A DNA stretch of 33,161 nt, from NCBI GenBank assembly GCA_001586965.3, contig LUCW03000080.1:1-33161 (forward strand), read 5' to 3'. The notes under the pieces are model-generated. The model saw only the letters and a list, made by a program, of their open reading frames with translations, ran no database searches and was not told the DNA's origin. Shown here in pieces: positions 1 to 9,841 of this stretch (its first letter is position 1; every line of letters begins with the position of its first letter). The position numbers were made by a program, and so were the translations under genes. The stretch comes from Sphaeroforma sirkka. Lineage: Eukaryota > Opisthokonta > Ichthyosporea > Ichthyophonida.

Positions 1-293
1 ATAACATAATGCAAGGTTGATGGTACCAGCAAGGTAAAGCAATATGCGAATAAGAGCGTCATAGTGCGGGATGAGAGGATTTGTGGAAAAAGGCCGCTGT
101 AGGAATACGGCCTCCGGTCAGTCTAAAATATCAAGATCAAATGAAATAACATATTGGTTTTTAATTGTATTTAAAATAATATAACACAAATTCTTTTTCC
201 AATATTTCCAAAGTGTTCTAAATTCACGTTGATGGCTCCAATAGTCTGAGTATTTGGTATGACATTTACTTGGACCTATTTGAGACGATAGTA
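1..293. other. left flank, nothing recognised
   Basis: AT-rich DNA upstream of the first LTR. A short 63-codon minus-strand ORF crosses into the LTR and shows no family signature. It does not resemble the copia sequence found on the other side of the gypsy element, which matters for how that element came to sit here. Confidence 0.5.
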
Positions 294-539
294 TGTGGTC
301 AGAATACAAGTACTTATATTTATTTGATTATTTTAGGTTTATTACAAGTTTTACAGTTTATCAGAATAATCTGATAAACTGGGTTTTAAGTTTTGCTGGT
401 TTTACAGCACATGACTAATGACTCATTTAAAGAGTCAGTCATTTTAGGATTACTGTTTATAATTACTAATAAATGAACAGCGTCCCCCTCCTGAGGAGGA
501 GAACGTTGAGATACAGTTATCTCGCGTATACTTACTACA
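294..539 (+). repeat. 5' LTR of gypsy-1
   Basis: Starts TGTGGTC, ends CTTACTACA. It is about 96% identical to 8571-8817. It contains an AATAAA at 468-473 and four short hairpins (356-379, 411-442, 487-499, 508-523). No clear TATA box was identified. No canonical tRNA primer site follows directly; instead a small inverted repeat (AACTTA/TAAGTT) lies at about 544-560. Confidence 0.92.
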
Positions 540-1831
540 TTTTAACTTACCATATAAGTTGTTGGTTTATTAGTAATTACAGAGAAAGCTACAGAATATG
601 AATTAGTCAGTAGCTGGCACATATTTTTTTTGTTATAAGTATAACAATTGAAAGACAATGCGAACAGAAGATAATGTCGCATCAAAATGAACGATTTAGA
701 TTATCCGGTCGTTGGTTTAACGACGTGTGGACGACGAGGATGAAGAAAGAATCTACTAATACGAGTGAACCCGAAGAGCGAACATTCTAATCAAGCAGAA
801 CATTAACCAGGGTCAACAAGGAAAGTCTCACGACGATCAAAATGGCGAAAATCAGACAATCAGTCAGATTCACAGATAAGTAGTCATGTGTGAGTACAGG
901 TAGGAAGGTTGTTTTCAGTGTGAGACAGGTACAAATCGAATTGCAAGCTAATGAGCTTAAATTGTATTTAAAGAAGTTGTTAGAAGAAAGTTCTTTAGGA
1001 TCCACAGTAGTGTAGTAGAGAATGGGAGATGTACATGGTTGAAAGTACCGACTCAGTTAGTACGATGACGCAATGAATCAGCGGCATACTAGATTATTTT
1101 ACAAAAAAAATCAGAATGGAATATTAGGAAGCATACAGAGACACAAGTAAGCACCTGTGAGTTATTAGGAGCATATAAGGGTGGGGGCGCACATAACACG
1201 AATGATGCAAGTAAATACAAGGTTAAATTGTGAAAATGATATGCGAACACACTCAAATCACTAGAACTTCCAGATAAATCAGGTCAACGGAGGATCAACA
1301 GTATGCATAGAAGGTGTGGTTGACGGCAGCTTAGTTTAGGAATGCAATAACGAGCAATCGTTCTTAGATCAGAAGCATATTCAACAACCGCAACAGCACA
1401 TGACAAGGACATCACGGGTAAGAAGAGTAAAAGAGGAGCGATGAGGGAAGTTCCCAACAGGGTCCTGCGAATAGGCCGTCATTAGGCCGGAGTAAGAGCT
1501 GGCGAGGAGTAGAACAAGAAGTGGCTCCGACTAATGAGGCACTCAACCATATGTTATTGTGGGATGAAGAGTAAGACAGCTGGTAGTGTTAGAGTATATA
1601 GACTATCCACACTACTTATGTTAGTGTAAGGAAATAAAACAGTCACGAGGGAACCCACGAGTTCCTCGGAGATCGATGTCGAGACGTTATGTGTTTGATG
1701 GATGAAATTTAATAGAAAATGGATATTTATATTCAGTACTCTATCAGTTCATTCGCACACATTTCTAGTTCTCCATTGACAAACAACTCACCAACCATGT
1801 CCTACCCCGCCAAAGTCGTAGACAGCAACTC
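540..1831 (+). other. gypsy-1 untranslated leader
   Basis: About 1.3 kb between the 5' LTR and the first hydrophilic open stretch. No ORF of convincing size and no protein family was seen. A minus-strand 72-codon ORF at 787-1005 looks like chance. A leader this long is compatible with packaging or translation-control functions, but nothing in the sequence proves it. Confidence 0.6.
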
Positions 1832-2810
1832 TTGAATCCTGAGCGCCGCAAGGAAGATGATATCGACCGACGTGGAACTAAACGTCGTCAGTCCCATACG
1901 GAACGCTCCGCTCCGCACTCAACTCAGGCTCTGGAGGGCAGCAACAGACACATCTTGGGGCTCCACACATTATTTCCGCGGACGACAAGCAGCCACCAAC
2001 AGCAAACAAAAATGGACCTGCACAATCTGACGAGGATGTCATATTCAGAGGGTGAGACCAAGGAAGTACCCGACCTGCGTGCGGACAGTAGTCAGACTTT
2101 TATTGGTGAACAGGTAGCCAGTGAAGGGCTGTCCCTCGTTCGTCTCAGGATACTCCAGGGGCCTTATTTCCCAGTAATGACCCACCACGCCTCCCACCTA
2201 ACAAGCGGAAGCGTCACCGGAACCGTACCAACAACAAGGAAACGGCACGGGAACAATCGTCAGCTCAGAAACTCACGGAGCTGATGACACAACAACAGTC
2301 TCTTTGAAAAATACGAACAGAGGTTACAGCGCATAAACGCCGGACGAACTACAATAGGGCCGGCCGCTAAGGAGAGTTCTTCTGACGCACACGAACGGGT
2401 ACAGGCAGTACCAGAGGACGAAGACAACCCTACCTTCCGAATTTAAGGCTGTGAGCGTCCGTTTTATGGACTCAGGTACAAATCACCAGGGTCAGAGGAC
2501 AGTTCAACCGAGGAGGATGATACTCTGTCTGCCAGTGAGAACACACCAACTTTTCAAGAGTTCGCACATGAATAAGTATTAGCCAGACAGAATCCTCAAG
2601 GTAAGCAGGCGGTGAAGAATAGACAGGACCGATTAAGTACGAACCTGCGCCAACAACAGCAACGTCAGTGGGGCGAGAAAGAAGCGCCCAGTGAATATGT
2701 ACACAGACACCTAAACGACAAGAGAAGGAGACAACAGTGCCTCCGCCCACACCGGCTAGTATCGAGAAAAGGCGACAGGCGCTACACGCACGGATACTAC
2801 ATTTAAGTGA
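1832..2810 (+). other. gypsy-1 hydrophilic pre-Gag region
   Basis: Several open stretches in this zone encode very hydrophilic, Arg/Gln/Ser/Thr-rich peptides with no recognisable fold. The base composition is less AT-rich than the leader and matches the coding part downstream. It may be the N-terminal part of Gag or a low-complexity spacer. Position and composition are the only evidence. Confidence 0.4.
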
Positions 2811-2816
2811 CGAGCT

Positions 2817-4006
2817 ATGCCAAGCAATCGAGAGAATAACACGGCTCGAGCTGAAGCTCTTCGGGGCATGATTGAGACACTTCGAGCTACATTAGAGTCC
2901 CGACCGGTAGAGAAGCGTCCCGTACCTTCACCACGTACGTGGCCTGATTGGCCGTCGAACAGATACTACCTACATGATATTATGGAACGGGACACAAGAG
3001 GGGCTCTTCTCGAGGCGTTCAAGAACGCACAAATCGCAGGGCTGGACGAGAGTTGGAACCTTACATGGTTTCATAAGGTACTATCTTACTTCAAGGCGGA
3101 GAAGTCAACGCTGGACTACATCCGCGACAACTCTGAACGGTTGAAGACATGCACACCTCAGCTACAGATCGAACAGATCTGTTCGCACGAAACACAAGCC
3201 ACTGTCGATCCCGCGTTTCGCAAGTTAGCCAAGGGCCAAAGTCGGAACATGCACACTCCTCTTATGGAACAAATGACACAGCTCATGGAGAACCACAGGA
3301 GGCACGTGAACGGTGCCAGACAGATGCCGACTTCCAACAGAATTTAGTGAACTACTGCATTGTACAACTGTTAGAAGAAGCTCTCAACGGCCGTACGTAT
3401 GAACGTACTCTACAGTTGCATCCCAAATGGCAACTGATGGAGACACACGAGCTTATACAGCTGTTGAGCCCTGACATTCAGGATGCACAGCAACGTACGA
3501 CAGCGCGTTTCCAGGGTCGCAACAACCGCGAGGGCCCGACGACCAATGGAAGTCGCGACCACACCAATAGCCGCCCCAACCTACAGACGAGTAGACGACA
3601 AACGCAGAATTGGACTCAACGGCCCCAACCTACGGTACCAACGACTTGTGCGGGGTGCCAGGCACAGGCGCCACCAGGTGGTAGGCACATCCCACGGTGT
3701 CATCATTTCAGGGCGTCGCAAGCGGTGAGCGCAGAGGGTCGGGCAAGGCTATACGACAACAACCGTCCTTTGAGGGACGTACAATCGGTACACAGACCGT
3801 CCACAACGTCAACCGCAGGACAGGGGCAGAATACATCCCAGACTAGAGACGTAGTTACAATACGTCCGACGCCTCAAGTACAGGTGAATGCGATTACACA
3901 GGACGAAGACTTGGCTCCACCATCGGAAGCTACAGAGATTCATATCAACACGATCCTTTACGAAGACTTTCGAGCACATGACGTCAACACCAAACCACAC
4001 CTATGA
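2817..4006 (+). pseudogene. gag: gypsy-1 Gag region (capsid and nucleocapsid parts)
   Basis: The first part (from 2817) encodes a helix-rich segment with many Glu, Arg and Leu residues, including a tryptophan-rich stretch around WPDWPSNRYY, consistent with a capsid-type domain. The later part (about 3500-3750) is Asn/Arg/Thr-rich. It contains a Cys/His cluster of the form C-x2-C followed by His and a further Cys, around CAGCQA and RHIPRCHH, which resembles a nucleocapsid zinc knuckle without being a textbook CCHC. The assignment rests on these features and on the position directly 5' of the protease. This is part of a broken fossil element. Confidence 0.6.
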
Positions 4007-4089
4007 GACGTGGGAGTCGGTAGCCGATCATGCATGAGAGGTGAGGTGTCTGAGTCGGATAGGAGCTTCATATTTGTTACCACGATTGG

Positions 4090-4360
4090 AGCAGTGATGG
4101 CAATACAAGACCCATTGCTGACGTCAGACAACCGAGTCTATATTCAAGTACAAATCAACGGACGTACGTTCAAAGCCTTGATAGACACGGGAGCAAATAG
4201 AAGTTGTATCTCACAGACATCCGCAGACCTCCTTGGCCGACCAATAACTCCGGCACCACCTGGGTCATTTATATATTTAGCTGACAAGGCGGTGCGAACT
4301 CCTCGACTGGGGACGACGGAAGTGGTACCCTATAAGGTACGGTACCAGTATTATCGACGG
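4090..4360 (+). pseudogene. gypsy-1 aspartic protease
   Basis: Encodes a retropepsin-like segment: beta strand VYIQVQINGRTFKALI followed by the active-site DTGANRS (Asp codon at 4184-4186). A LLGRPI segment and a hydrophobic LADK turn come next, as in Ty3/gypsy proteases. It would cut the Gag-Pol polyprotein in the particle. It lies between Gag and RT, the usual place. Confidence 0.85.
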
Positions 4361-4599
4361 TTCATTAGAATTGATGAACTTGCCGACGGGTATAGATGTT
4401 ATAGTGGGGCAAGATATGTTGAAAGGCTTGGGCCTATACATAGGCGGTATCCAATCGCCACTTACACCAATAGACCCCACAGAACTAGAAGAGCTCCTCG
4501 AACCCATACCACGCCGACAAGCACCTAACACGACGGAACCCGTCGATGTACGCGAACGGTTGGCACAGGATTTGGAAGCCAATGCGAAAATTGCCGACA

Positions 4600-5430
4600 A
4601 CGCGCGCTGTCGTCTGGAAGGGAGTGAGGTAACCATCCCAGTAACCCATGAACAATCGTTGCAGATGCGGCGATCGGCGCGTAACTTCGTATCCGATCGA
4701 TGGCTCCCCTATGTGAATGAACAAGTGAAGAAGTGGTTGACGGATTTGGTGATCACGAAACGAACGACACCAACGACTGTTAATCTTCCTCTCCTTGCGG
4801 TACCGACATTCGATGCGGAAGGCAACGTCAAGAAGGTACGCGTGTGTTTAGACATGCGTGCCGTTTACGCGCTTATTCCTGGTGACCAGTTCCTGATCCC
4901 CAAGGTCAACGAACTCATATCTCGCCTCAAGAGTAAGAAGTACTACACGACGCTGGACATATCGGCTGCATACCACAGGCTGCCCATCCATCCAGACTCA
5001 CAATACTTATTTAGTTTTACACACGAACGTTATCAGTACTCGTTCACATCAGCACCGTTCGGTCTTCATGTACTCACGCAGCAGTTCCAACGTACCTTGA
5101 GTACAATACTTGATGGCTTACCGGTTCACCACTATATCGATGACATAGTTATCGCCAGTGACGGTTATGACGAACACGTTAGGACGGTGCAGAAGGTGAT
5201 ACAACGCTTAACATACCACAGTTTTAAGCTTAACCCTGCCAAGTGCCACTTCGCTATCTCCGAAGTCATGATCCTAGGGAAGAAAGTATCGGCACAAGGC
5301 ATTGACATTGACCATGAAAAGCAGGCCAAGCTGATCGACTGGCCCACACCACTACGATACAAAGATATAGCCTCGGCGTTGGGTTTAGCAAATTACCTCC
5401 ACGAACATCTGCCTAATTTCGCGAACACGG
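4600..5430 (+). pseudogene. pol: gypsy-1 reverse transcriptase
   Basis: Clear Ty3/gypsy RT. It shows the basic VRVCLDMRAVYALIP segment, LPIPKV-like FLIPKVNELISRL, the first catalytic Asp in TTLDISAAYHRLPIHPDSQ, then FTSAPFGLHVLTQQFQ and the YIDDIV catalytic box at 5133-5144. The thumb follows with LNPAKCHFA and the connection LGLANYLHEHLPNFA. It copies the element RNA into cDNA inside virus-like particles. The spacing matches other Ty3/gypsy RTs. This is part of a broken fossil element. Confidence 0.92.
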
Positions 5431-5559
5431 TTGCACCCTTGCGCGAATTTTGCAAACTCAAACCAAAGGAGTTGATAGGTGATCATTGGGAGGAGAGACA
5501 TGCACAGGCGTGGCAGGCAATGAAGGACGCAGTGGTGAATGCTGTGGCGTTACACTTTC

Positions 5560-5945
5560 CGGTCGACGGCATTCCTCTGAACTTGGAAACCGACGCTAGC
5601 GATTACGGTTTAGGGGAGCGCTATTCCAATGGGTCAACGGTAAGAAACATTACTTAATGTTCGTTAGTAAGACTCTGAACCATGCGCAACAGAACTACGC
5701 CACACCTATGAAGGAGTTACTGGCATTGGTATATGGACTGACACATTTCAGGGAATACTTGGATGGGCAACGGTTTGCGGTCTTCACGGACCACAAGGCC
5801 CTTGTGTATATGAACACACAGCTCAAGCTTAATCCGATGCTTCAGAGATGGCATCATATCATCGCGCCATTCAACTTTACCATATCGCATATACCAGGAG
5901 AGACAAATGTGCTCCCGGACATGTTAAGTAGAGTACACGAGGGGA
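5560..5945 (+). pseudogene. gypsy-1 RNase H
   Basis: RNase H signatures typical of Ty3/gypsy: ETDASDYGLG, then KTLNHAQQNYATPMKELLAL, FTDHKALVYM and HIPGETNVLPDMLSR. The domain degrades the RNA strand of the hybrid during cDNA synthesis. It sits directly after the RT connection and just before the unusual Dam-like module. Confidence 0.88.
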
Positions 5946-5979
5946 CAGCGGAGCAGGACGAACTCGAAGTAATGTATAC

Positions 5980-6400
5980 AGACGGCTGGCAGTTATTCCC
6001 TAGTTACTTTGAACAAGCGCAACAACACTTTGGACCGAATGACATAGATGTATTTGCGGACCCAACCAACGCTCAGCTTCCTCGGTTCTGGACGAAGGAT
6101 GATGGGGAAGGAGCGTTTGCCCACGACTGGTCGATAGTCGATGGATGGATGAACCCGCCTTGGGAACAGATACACAGGATGTTACGCAAGATACGAGCCG
6201 ACGGCGCACGGGCCACAGTATGTCTACCATGGGTACCAAGAGCACCATGGTTCGACCTGTTCAAGCAGTTATTGCAGACAGAACCGGTGCTGGTACCACG
6301 GACACCACACACGTTCCTCAAGTACGCTAAGTACGCATGTGGGAAGACACCATGGGGTCATACCGTAGTAGCACGGGTGGGTCCTCCCAATGGATTCAAA
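5980..6400 (+). pseudogene. gypsy-1 Dam/DIRS-like module between RNase H and integrase
   Basis: Encodes DIDVFADPTNAQLPRFWT, then a WMNPPWEQIHRMLRKI segment (NPPW at 6152-6163) and CLPWVPRAPWFDLFKQLL. This layout (DxFA..N....F, W, (N/F)PP(W/F), a lysine-rich helix, then P-W-PxxPW) is that of the region after RNase H in DIRS-type elements, which has been compared with Dam-type N6-adenine methyltransferases. NPPW fits methyltransferase motif IV. No separate glycine-rich AdoMet motif is obvious, so enzymatic activity is not shown. The stretch ends in KTPWGHTVVARVG, shared with gypsy-2, so it is a conserved module and not a chance spacer. Confidence 0.65.
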
Positions 6401-6529
6401 CTGGACCCGCTGTTTTCACAGCGACTTGGTTTTGCAGAACCAAAGCATACAAAATATGTCATGTGCTTAGACACAGCGCGAGAAATCTCAGTGGCACTGG
6501 CAGATGCAGAGGGTCAACCGGCGTTTGCA

Positions 6530-7500
6530 CAAGCGAGTCCGGCGGAGAAACAGCGTCGTACGCAACTCACGCAAGCGCAACACGAACAAGGACATCATGG
6601 GGCGGCGGACACAGTCCAACAACTTCGTCAGAACGGTCACGTTTGGCCAGGGGCACTTGAGTTAGCCACAGAAGTTAAGCGGCAATGTGGCACATATTTG
6701 GGACAGGACACACTTCGTAAAGGTTTCCTCCCGATGATTAGCATCGATGCACGCTACCCGTGGGACCATATTCAAGTGGACTACATCCCGATGCCACTGG
6801 AGTCCAGACGCAAGAACAATTATATTCTTCACGTCTTAGACATCGCCACAGGCTATTCTATCCTTCGAGCCACACCGGACAAGACAAAGGAAACCACGAC
6901 ACAGACACTCATAGAGATTTTTTTGGCGAACATGGCTTCCCCGTAAAATCCAAACAGACATGGGGAAGGAGTTCACCAACAAGTTAGTGGAGCTTCTGGT
7001 CCAGGAAGTGGGGATGCTACATAAGGTGTCTCCACCATATCGACCCCAAGTGCTGGGCGCGGCAGAACGACGTCACAAGGAGATTACACGTTCTATTCGA
7101 CAATGCTGTGAGGCAGTTCCCCTTCGATGGGACGAACGCCTTCCGTTTACGATGCTATACCAGAACCTTCGGATATCCCGTCGCCATAAGAGTGCACCGT
7201 TTAGCGTGTACTTTGGCCGCCGCCATGTTCCGTTCGCCGATTTCACGGACGAGTTACCGGATTCTCAGCCGATGACGAATGACACCTGGGCACAACGATT
7301 AGACCAGTTACAGGACACTATATTGCCGACCCTCCACCACATTACCAAGAAGTATACAGGCAAGCGTACGACGACATTTGACCGCCTGCATGCTCACGAC
7401 TTGGTACATTTCGACGAAGGAGATGTGGTCATGGTACGATCAGAAGGCCGAACAACGAAGGCTATGCGGCCATTGTTTGGACCATATGTAGTCAAAAAAC
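6530..7500 (+). pseudogene. gypsy-1 integrase
   Basis: N-terminal zinc-type segment with HEQGHHG and a downstream Cys pair region. The core follows with HIQVDYIPM (first Asp), NNYILHVLDIATGYS, and then KEFTNKLVELLVQEVG, VSPPYRPQVLGAAERRHKE (catalytic Glu region) and WDERLPFTMLYQNLR. The C-terminal beta-rich part includes HFDEGDVVMVRSE. This is the DDE recombinase that inserts the cDNA. It is followed by a chromodomain. This is part of a broken fossil element. Confidence 0.9.
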
Positions 7501-7639
7501 TAGACACGGCCAACGCTACGAGTTAGCGAACAAGGATGGTTCCGCCCCACCAGAATTCAAGACCAAACCGGTACGGGTGGAACTCCTCCGTTTAGTGCAT
7601 AGACGCACAGACCCACCAATTAACGAAGACTTATGGACC

Positions 7640-7775
7640 GAAGGAGGGGTTGAGTTTCACCATATTATCACACATCGTACGAATGATGAGACGGGGAAAT
7701 TAGAATACCTGGTGAGTTGGCGAGAAGGCGAACCAACGTGGAAACAGCAGAAGCTTTTGATGATGCCAACGATAT
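7640..7775 (+). pseudogene. gypsy-1 chromodomain
   Basis: Encodes VEFHHIITHRTNDETGKLEY, then LVSWREGEPTWKQQ and LLMMPT. This follows the chromodomain pattern VEkIl.hR...G..eYLVkW.g....TWe...L. In chromoviruses this domain tethers integrase to modified histones and guides insertion to heterochromatin. Its place right after the integrase C-terminus supports the call. Only one of the usual aromatic cage positions can be judged by eye. Confidence 0.72.
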
Positions 7776-7870
7776 CGCGGCCTACCACAAAGCTTCGCAG
7801 ACACGGACACGTAAGCGCCAACGTGCACAGTTCTAATACTTTATCTTCAATATAACTTTGTTCTCGGATA

Positions 7871-8175
7871 TCGAGCTCAAGCTCTGGAGCATAAACCAGC
7901 AACTCTAGCTCCCGAGTATAAACCAGCCACTCGAGCTCTTGAGTATAAAAAAGCAGCGACTCTAGCTCCCGAGTATAAACCAGCAACTCTAGCTCCCGAG
8001 TATAAACCAGCCACTCGAGCTCTTGAGTATAAAAAAGCAGCGACTCTAGCTCCCGAGTATAAACCAGCCACTCGAGCTCGCGAGAATAAACGGTTAGCAC
8101 TCGAGCTCGCGAGGGAAAATCGTCAGCGGCTCAAGCTCGCGAGGTTAAATGAGCCACTCTTGCTTCGGAGTATAA
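7871..8175 (+). repeat. 27-30 bp minisatellite with AGCTC(C/T)(C/T)GAGTATAAA core
   Basis: About ten tandem units in the gypsy-1 3' untranslated zone. Units alternate between 27 bp (ending AAACCAGC) and 30 bp (with AAAAAAGCAGCG), giving a three-unit higher-order repeat of about 84 bp seen twice. The central part of each unit is a CTCGAG-like palindrome. Later units (8080-8175) are more degenerate. Confidence 0.85.
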
Positions 8176-8386
8176 CACAGCGAAACCAATCAAACAACTC
8201 CTTGGGCATTGTTTTTTGAAACAGCGGGTTAATGGTTTGCACGGTTTCTGCCACTGGCAGTTTTTATCCGACACAAATACAGTCCTATATTGTACTTGCC
8301 AAACTCCTATATGCTGACACAGATGAACAGTAGCTCCAAGAATTCAAACACGACCGGTCGCTCGAGACGTACACATCGGGTCCTCT

Positions 8387-8499
8387 AATGCCAGCACAAT
8401 GCTCTAGCTCTCTGAGGATAAATGCCAGCACAATGCTCTAGCTCTCGAGGATAAATGCCAGCACAATGCTCTAGCTCTCGAGGATAATGCCAGCACAAG
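8387..8499 (+). repeat. 33-bp tandem repeat, three and a half units
   Basis: Unit begins AATGCCAGCACAATGCTCTA and continues with an AGCTCTCGAGGATA core. Three near-identical copies plus a partial one lie between the first minisatellite and the polypurine tract. The core is the same CTCGAG-type palindrome as in 7871-8175, so both arrays probably derive from one ancestral unit. Confidence 0.85.
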
Positions 8500-8560
8500 G
8501 TACTATGCTATTCTTATCATCTCTGAAACTGGCACACTGCTTTGTTCAGTGCTTCAGTTT

Positions 8561-8570
8561 GGGGGGGGGT
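8561..8570 (+). other. polypurine tract of gypsy-1
   Basis: A run of nine or so G followed by T, directly before the 3' LTR start at 8571. This position is where the RNA primer for second-strand cDNA is kept, so it fixes the inner edge of the 3' LTR. Confidence 0.8.
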
Positions 8571-8817
8571 TGTGGTCAGAATACAAGTACTTATATTTAA
8601 TTGATTATTTTAGGTTTATTACAAGTTTTACAATTTATCAGAATAATCTGATAAACTGGGTTTTAGGGTTTTGCTGGTTTTTACAGCACATGACTAATGA
8701 CTCATTTAAGAGTCAGTCATTTTAGGATTACTGTTTATAATTACTAATAAATGAACAACGTCCCCTCCCTGAGGAGGAGAACGTTGAGATACAGTTATCT
8801 CGCGTATGCTTACTACA
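8571..8817 (+). repeat. 3' LTR of gypsy-1
   Basis: Begins TGTGGTCAG and ends CTTACTACA, matching 294-539 with about six substitutions and a few one-base indels. The same chain of hairpins is kept. It abuts copia RT sequence directly at 8818. Confidence 0.92.
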
Positions 8818-9212
8818 TGAGGATCACCAGTTGATTAAGGAGCGTGTGCTATTTGCGAGCTGAAGAAGAGTATCTATGGATTCAAGCAAGCCGGATTATG
8901 TTGGTTTGTGCGCTTCAGAGATTTCCTCGTTATTGATGTTGGATTCCAGCCAAGTCTTACGGACCCTTGTCTCTTTATTGGGAAGAACTGCTTTCTGGTA
9001 CTTTATGTTGATGATGGTTTGATATTTTCGACTTCACGTCGAATGAGGGAGAAGATTTTGAAGAAGATCGAGACAGAGTTGGACGTCAAGTTGATGGGGT
9101 CTCCACGGATTTTCCTCAGATGAAAAATCGATATGTCTGAAAGAGGAATTTTCATCTCGCAGCCGGCATATATTGAGAAGCTAGCGCAGAAGTATGGACC
9201 ATTGAAAAGGGT
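8818..9212 (+). pseudogene. copia reverse transcriptase fragment (older copy)
   Basis: Aligns by eye with 32009-32400 of copia B. It starts GAGGATCACCAGTTGATTAA and encodes YGFKQAGLCW-like, RFRDFLV, DPCLFI and the LYVDDGLIFS box, ending near KYGPLKR. It is more diverged than the A/B pair. It begins exactly at the right edge of the gypsy-1 LTR, so gypsy-1 or a recombination product lies inside or beside an old copia copy. Fossil fragment, broken. Confidence 0.88.
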
Positions 9213-9841
9213 TAGTATTTGTATTTTTAGAGATGGAATCTAAACATAGACCGCGCACGTCCGTTGGAATTTCTTTGGTAAAGGAAATTTTCGAGCCGAA
9301 AGGTGAGAATTTTTCAACTCTGTGAAAGTGCTCTTTATTTACTTTTGTACTCCGTATTTATACTATTTTTCGTCAAAATTGAACGGCCCTTTCGCTCGAA
9401 AATTTTCTTTGCCAAAGAAATTCCAACGGACGTGCGCTGTCTATTTTTAGATTCCATCTCTAAAAATAGAAACACAATTTCTTCAAATACACTTAAACTT
9501 CTAAGACTCATAACTCAATGAATATTCACTCAAACTACTTGAATAAGGTGTCTTATGAAAGGGAAAAACATTTCCTATCAAATGATACCTGTAACAAAAT
9601 TACACATATAATAGATCAAACACAATCGGCGTACGAAACACATTCGTAAACACAACATACAGAAACATACTTAGATAATTGGTTTCTCAATGGACTAGGT
9701 CTGAGTCCAACACTTAAACATATTTCACCTTTGACAATATGATTTTTCTACAAAAGGGCCGTTCAATTTTAACAATTTATAGTATAAATACGGAGTGCAA
9801 AAGTAAATAAAGAGCACTTTCACAGAGTTGAAAAATTCTCA
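9213..9841 (+). repeat. plus-strand copia LTR fragment, split by a solo LTR
   Basis: Two LTR pieces, 9213-9303 and 9753-9841, are contiguous in the canonical copia LTR (compare 28155-28320). The first covers the TTTTTAGAGATGG to CCGAAAGG part and the second the GGGCCGTTC to TTCTCA part. Between them sits a complete LTR in opposite orientation. The terminal TTCTCA marks an older subfamily than the TTCACA of copia A and B. Confidence 0.85.
9304..9752 (-). mobile_element. solo copia LTR, minus strand, with 5-bp TSD
   Basis: A complete 449-bp LTR: on the plus strand it starts TGAGAATTTTTC and ends TTTTTCTACA. It is flanked by AAAGG at 9299-9303 and again at 9753-9757. Removing it and one AAAGG restores a continuous outer LTR, so this is an insertion of a full element later reduced to one LTR by recombination between its ends. 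The body is about 450 bp, as in copia A's 3' LTR, but with more differences, so it is older. Confidence 0.9.

Larger units (their letters stand above)
294..8817 (+). mobile_element. Ty3/gypsy LTR retrotransposon with chromodomain (gypsy-1)
   Basis: An 8.5-kb element bounded by direct repeats of 246 and 247 bp that begin TG and end CA. Inside, in order: a long leader, Gag region, aspartic protease (DTGA), RT (YIDD), RNase H, a Dam-like/DIRS-like module, integrase, chromodomain, a tandem-repeat 3' zone, a G-rich polypurine tract and the 3' LTR. RT-RH before INT places it in Ty3/gypsy, and the chromodomain after INT is typical of chromoviruses. The LTR pair differs by a handful of substitutions and small indels, which suggests a fairly recent insertion. 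The coding part is broken, with roughly half a dozen to ten breaks. No target-site duplication is seen: the right flank is copia sequence and the left flank is not. Confidence 0.92.

Noticed and set aside
787-1005. 72-codon minus ORF in the gypsy-1 leader
   Set aside because: Short, hydrophobic, no motif, inside an element of opposite sense.
4277-4724. Minus-strand ORFs across the gypsy-1 protease/RT
   Set aside because: Arg/Ser-rich shadows of the plus-strand coding frame.
7657-8100. Minus-strand ORFs with tandem peptide repeats (YTRELE.. and GLYSGARVA..)
   Set aside because: They are open only because the minisatellite period is a multiple of three. Two frames are open at once and no start or domain is present.
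7871-8499. CRISPR-like array
   Set aside because: The units are head-to-tail without unique spacers, in a eukaryotic retroelement.
8818-9841. Reading this as a complete third copia element
   Set aside because: Only an RT piece and LTR pieces are present, with no Gag, protease, integrase or RNase H.
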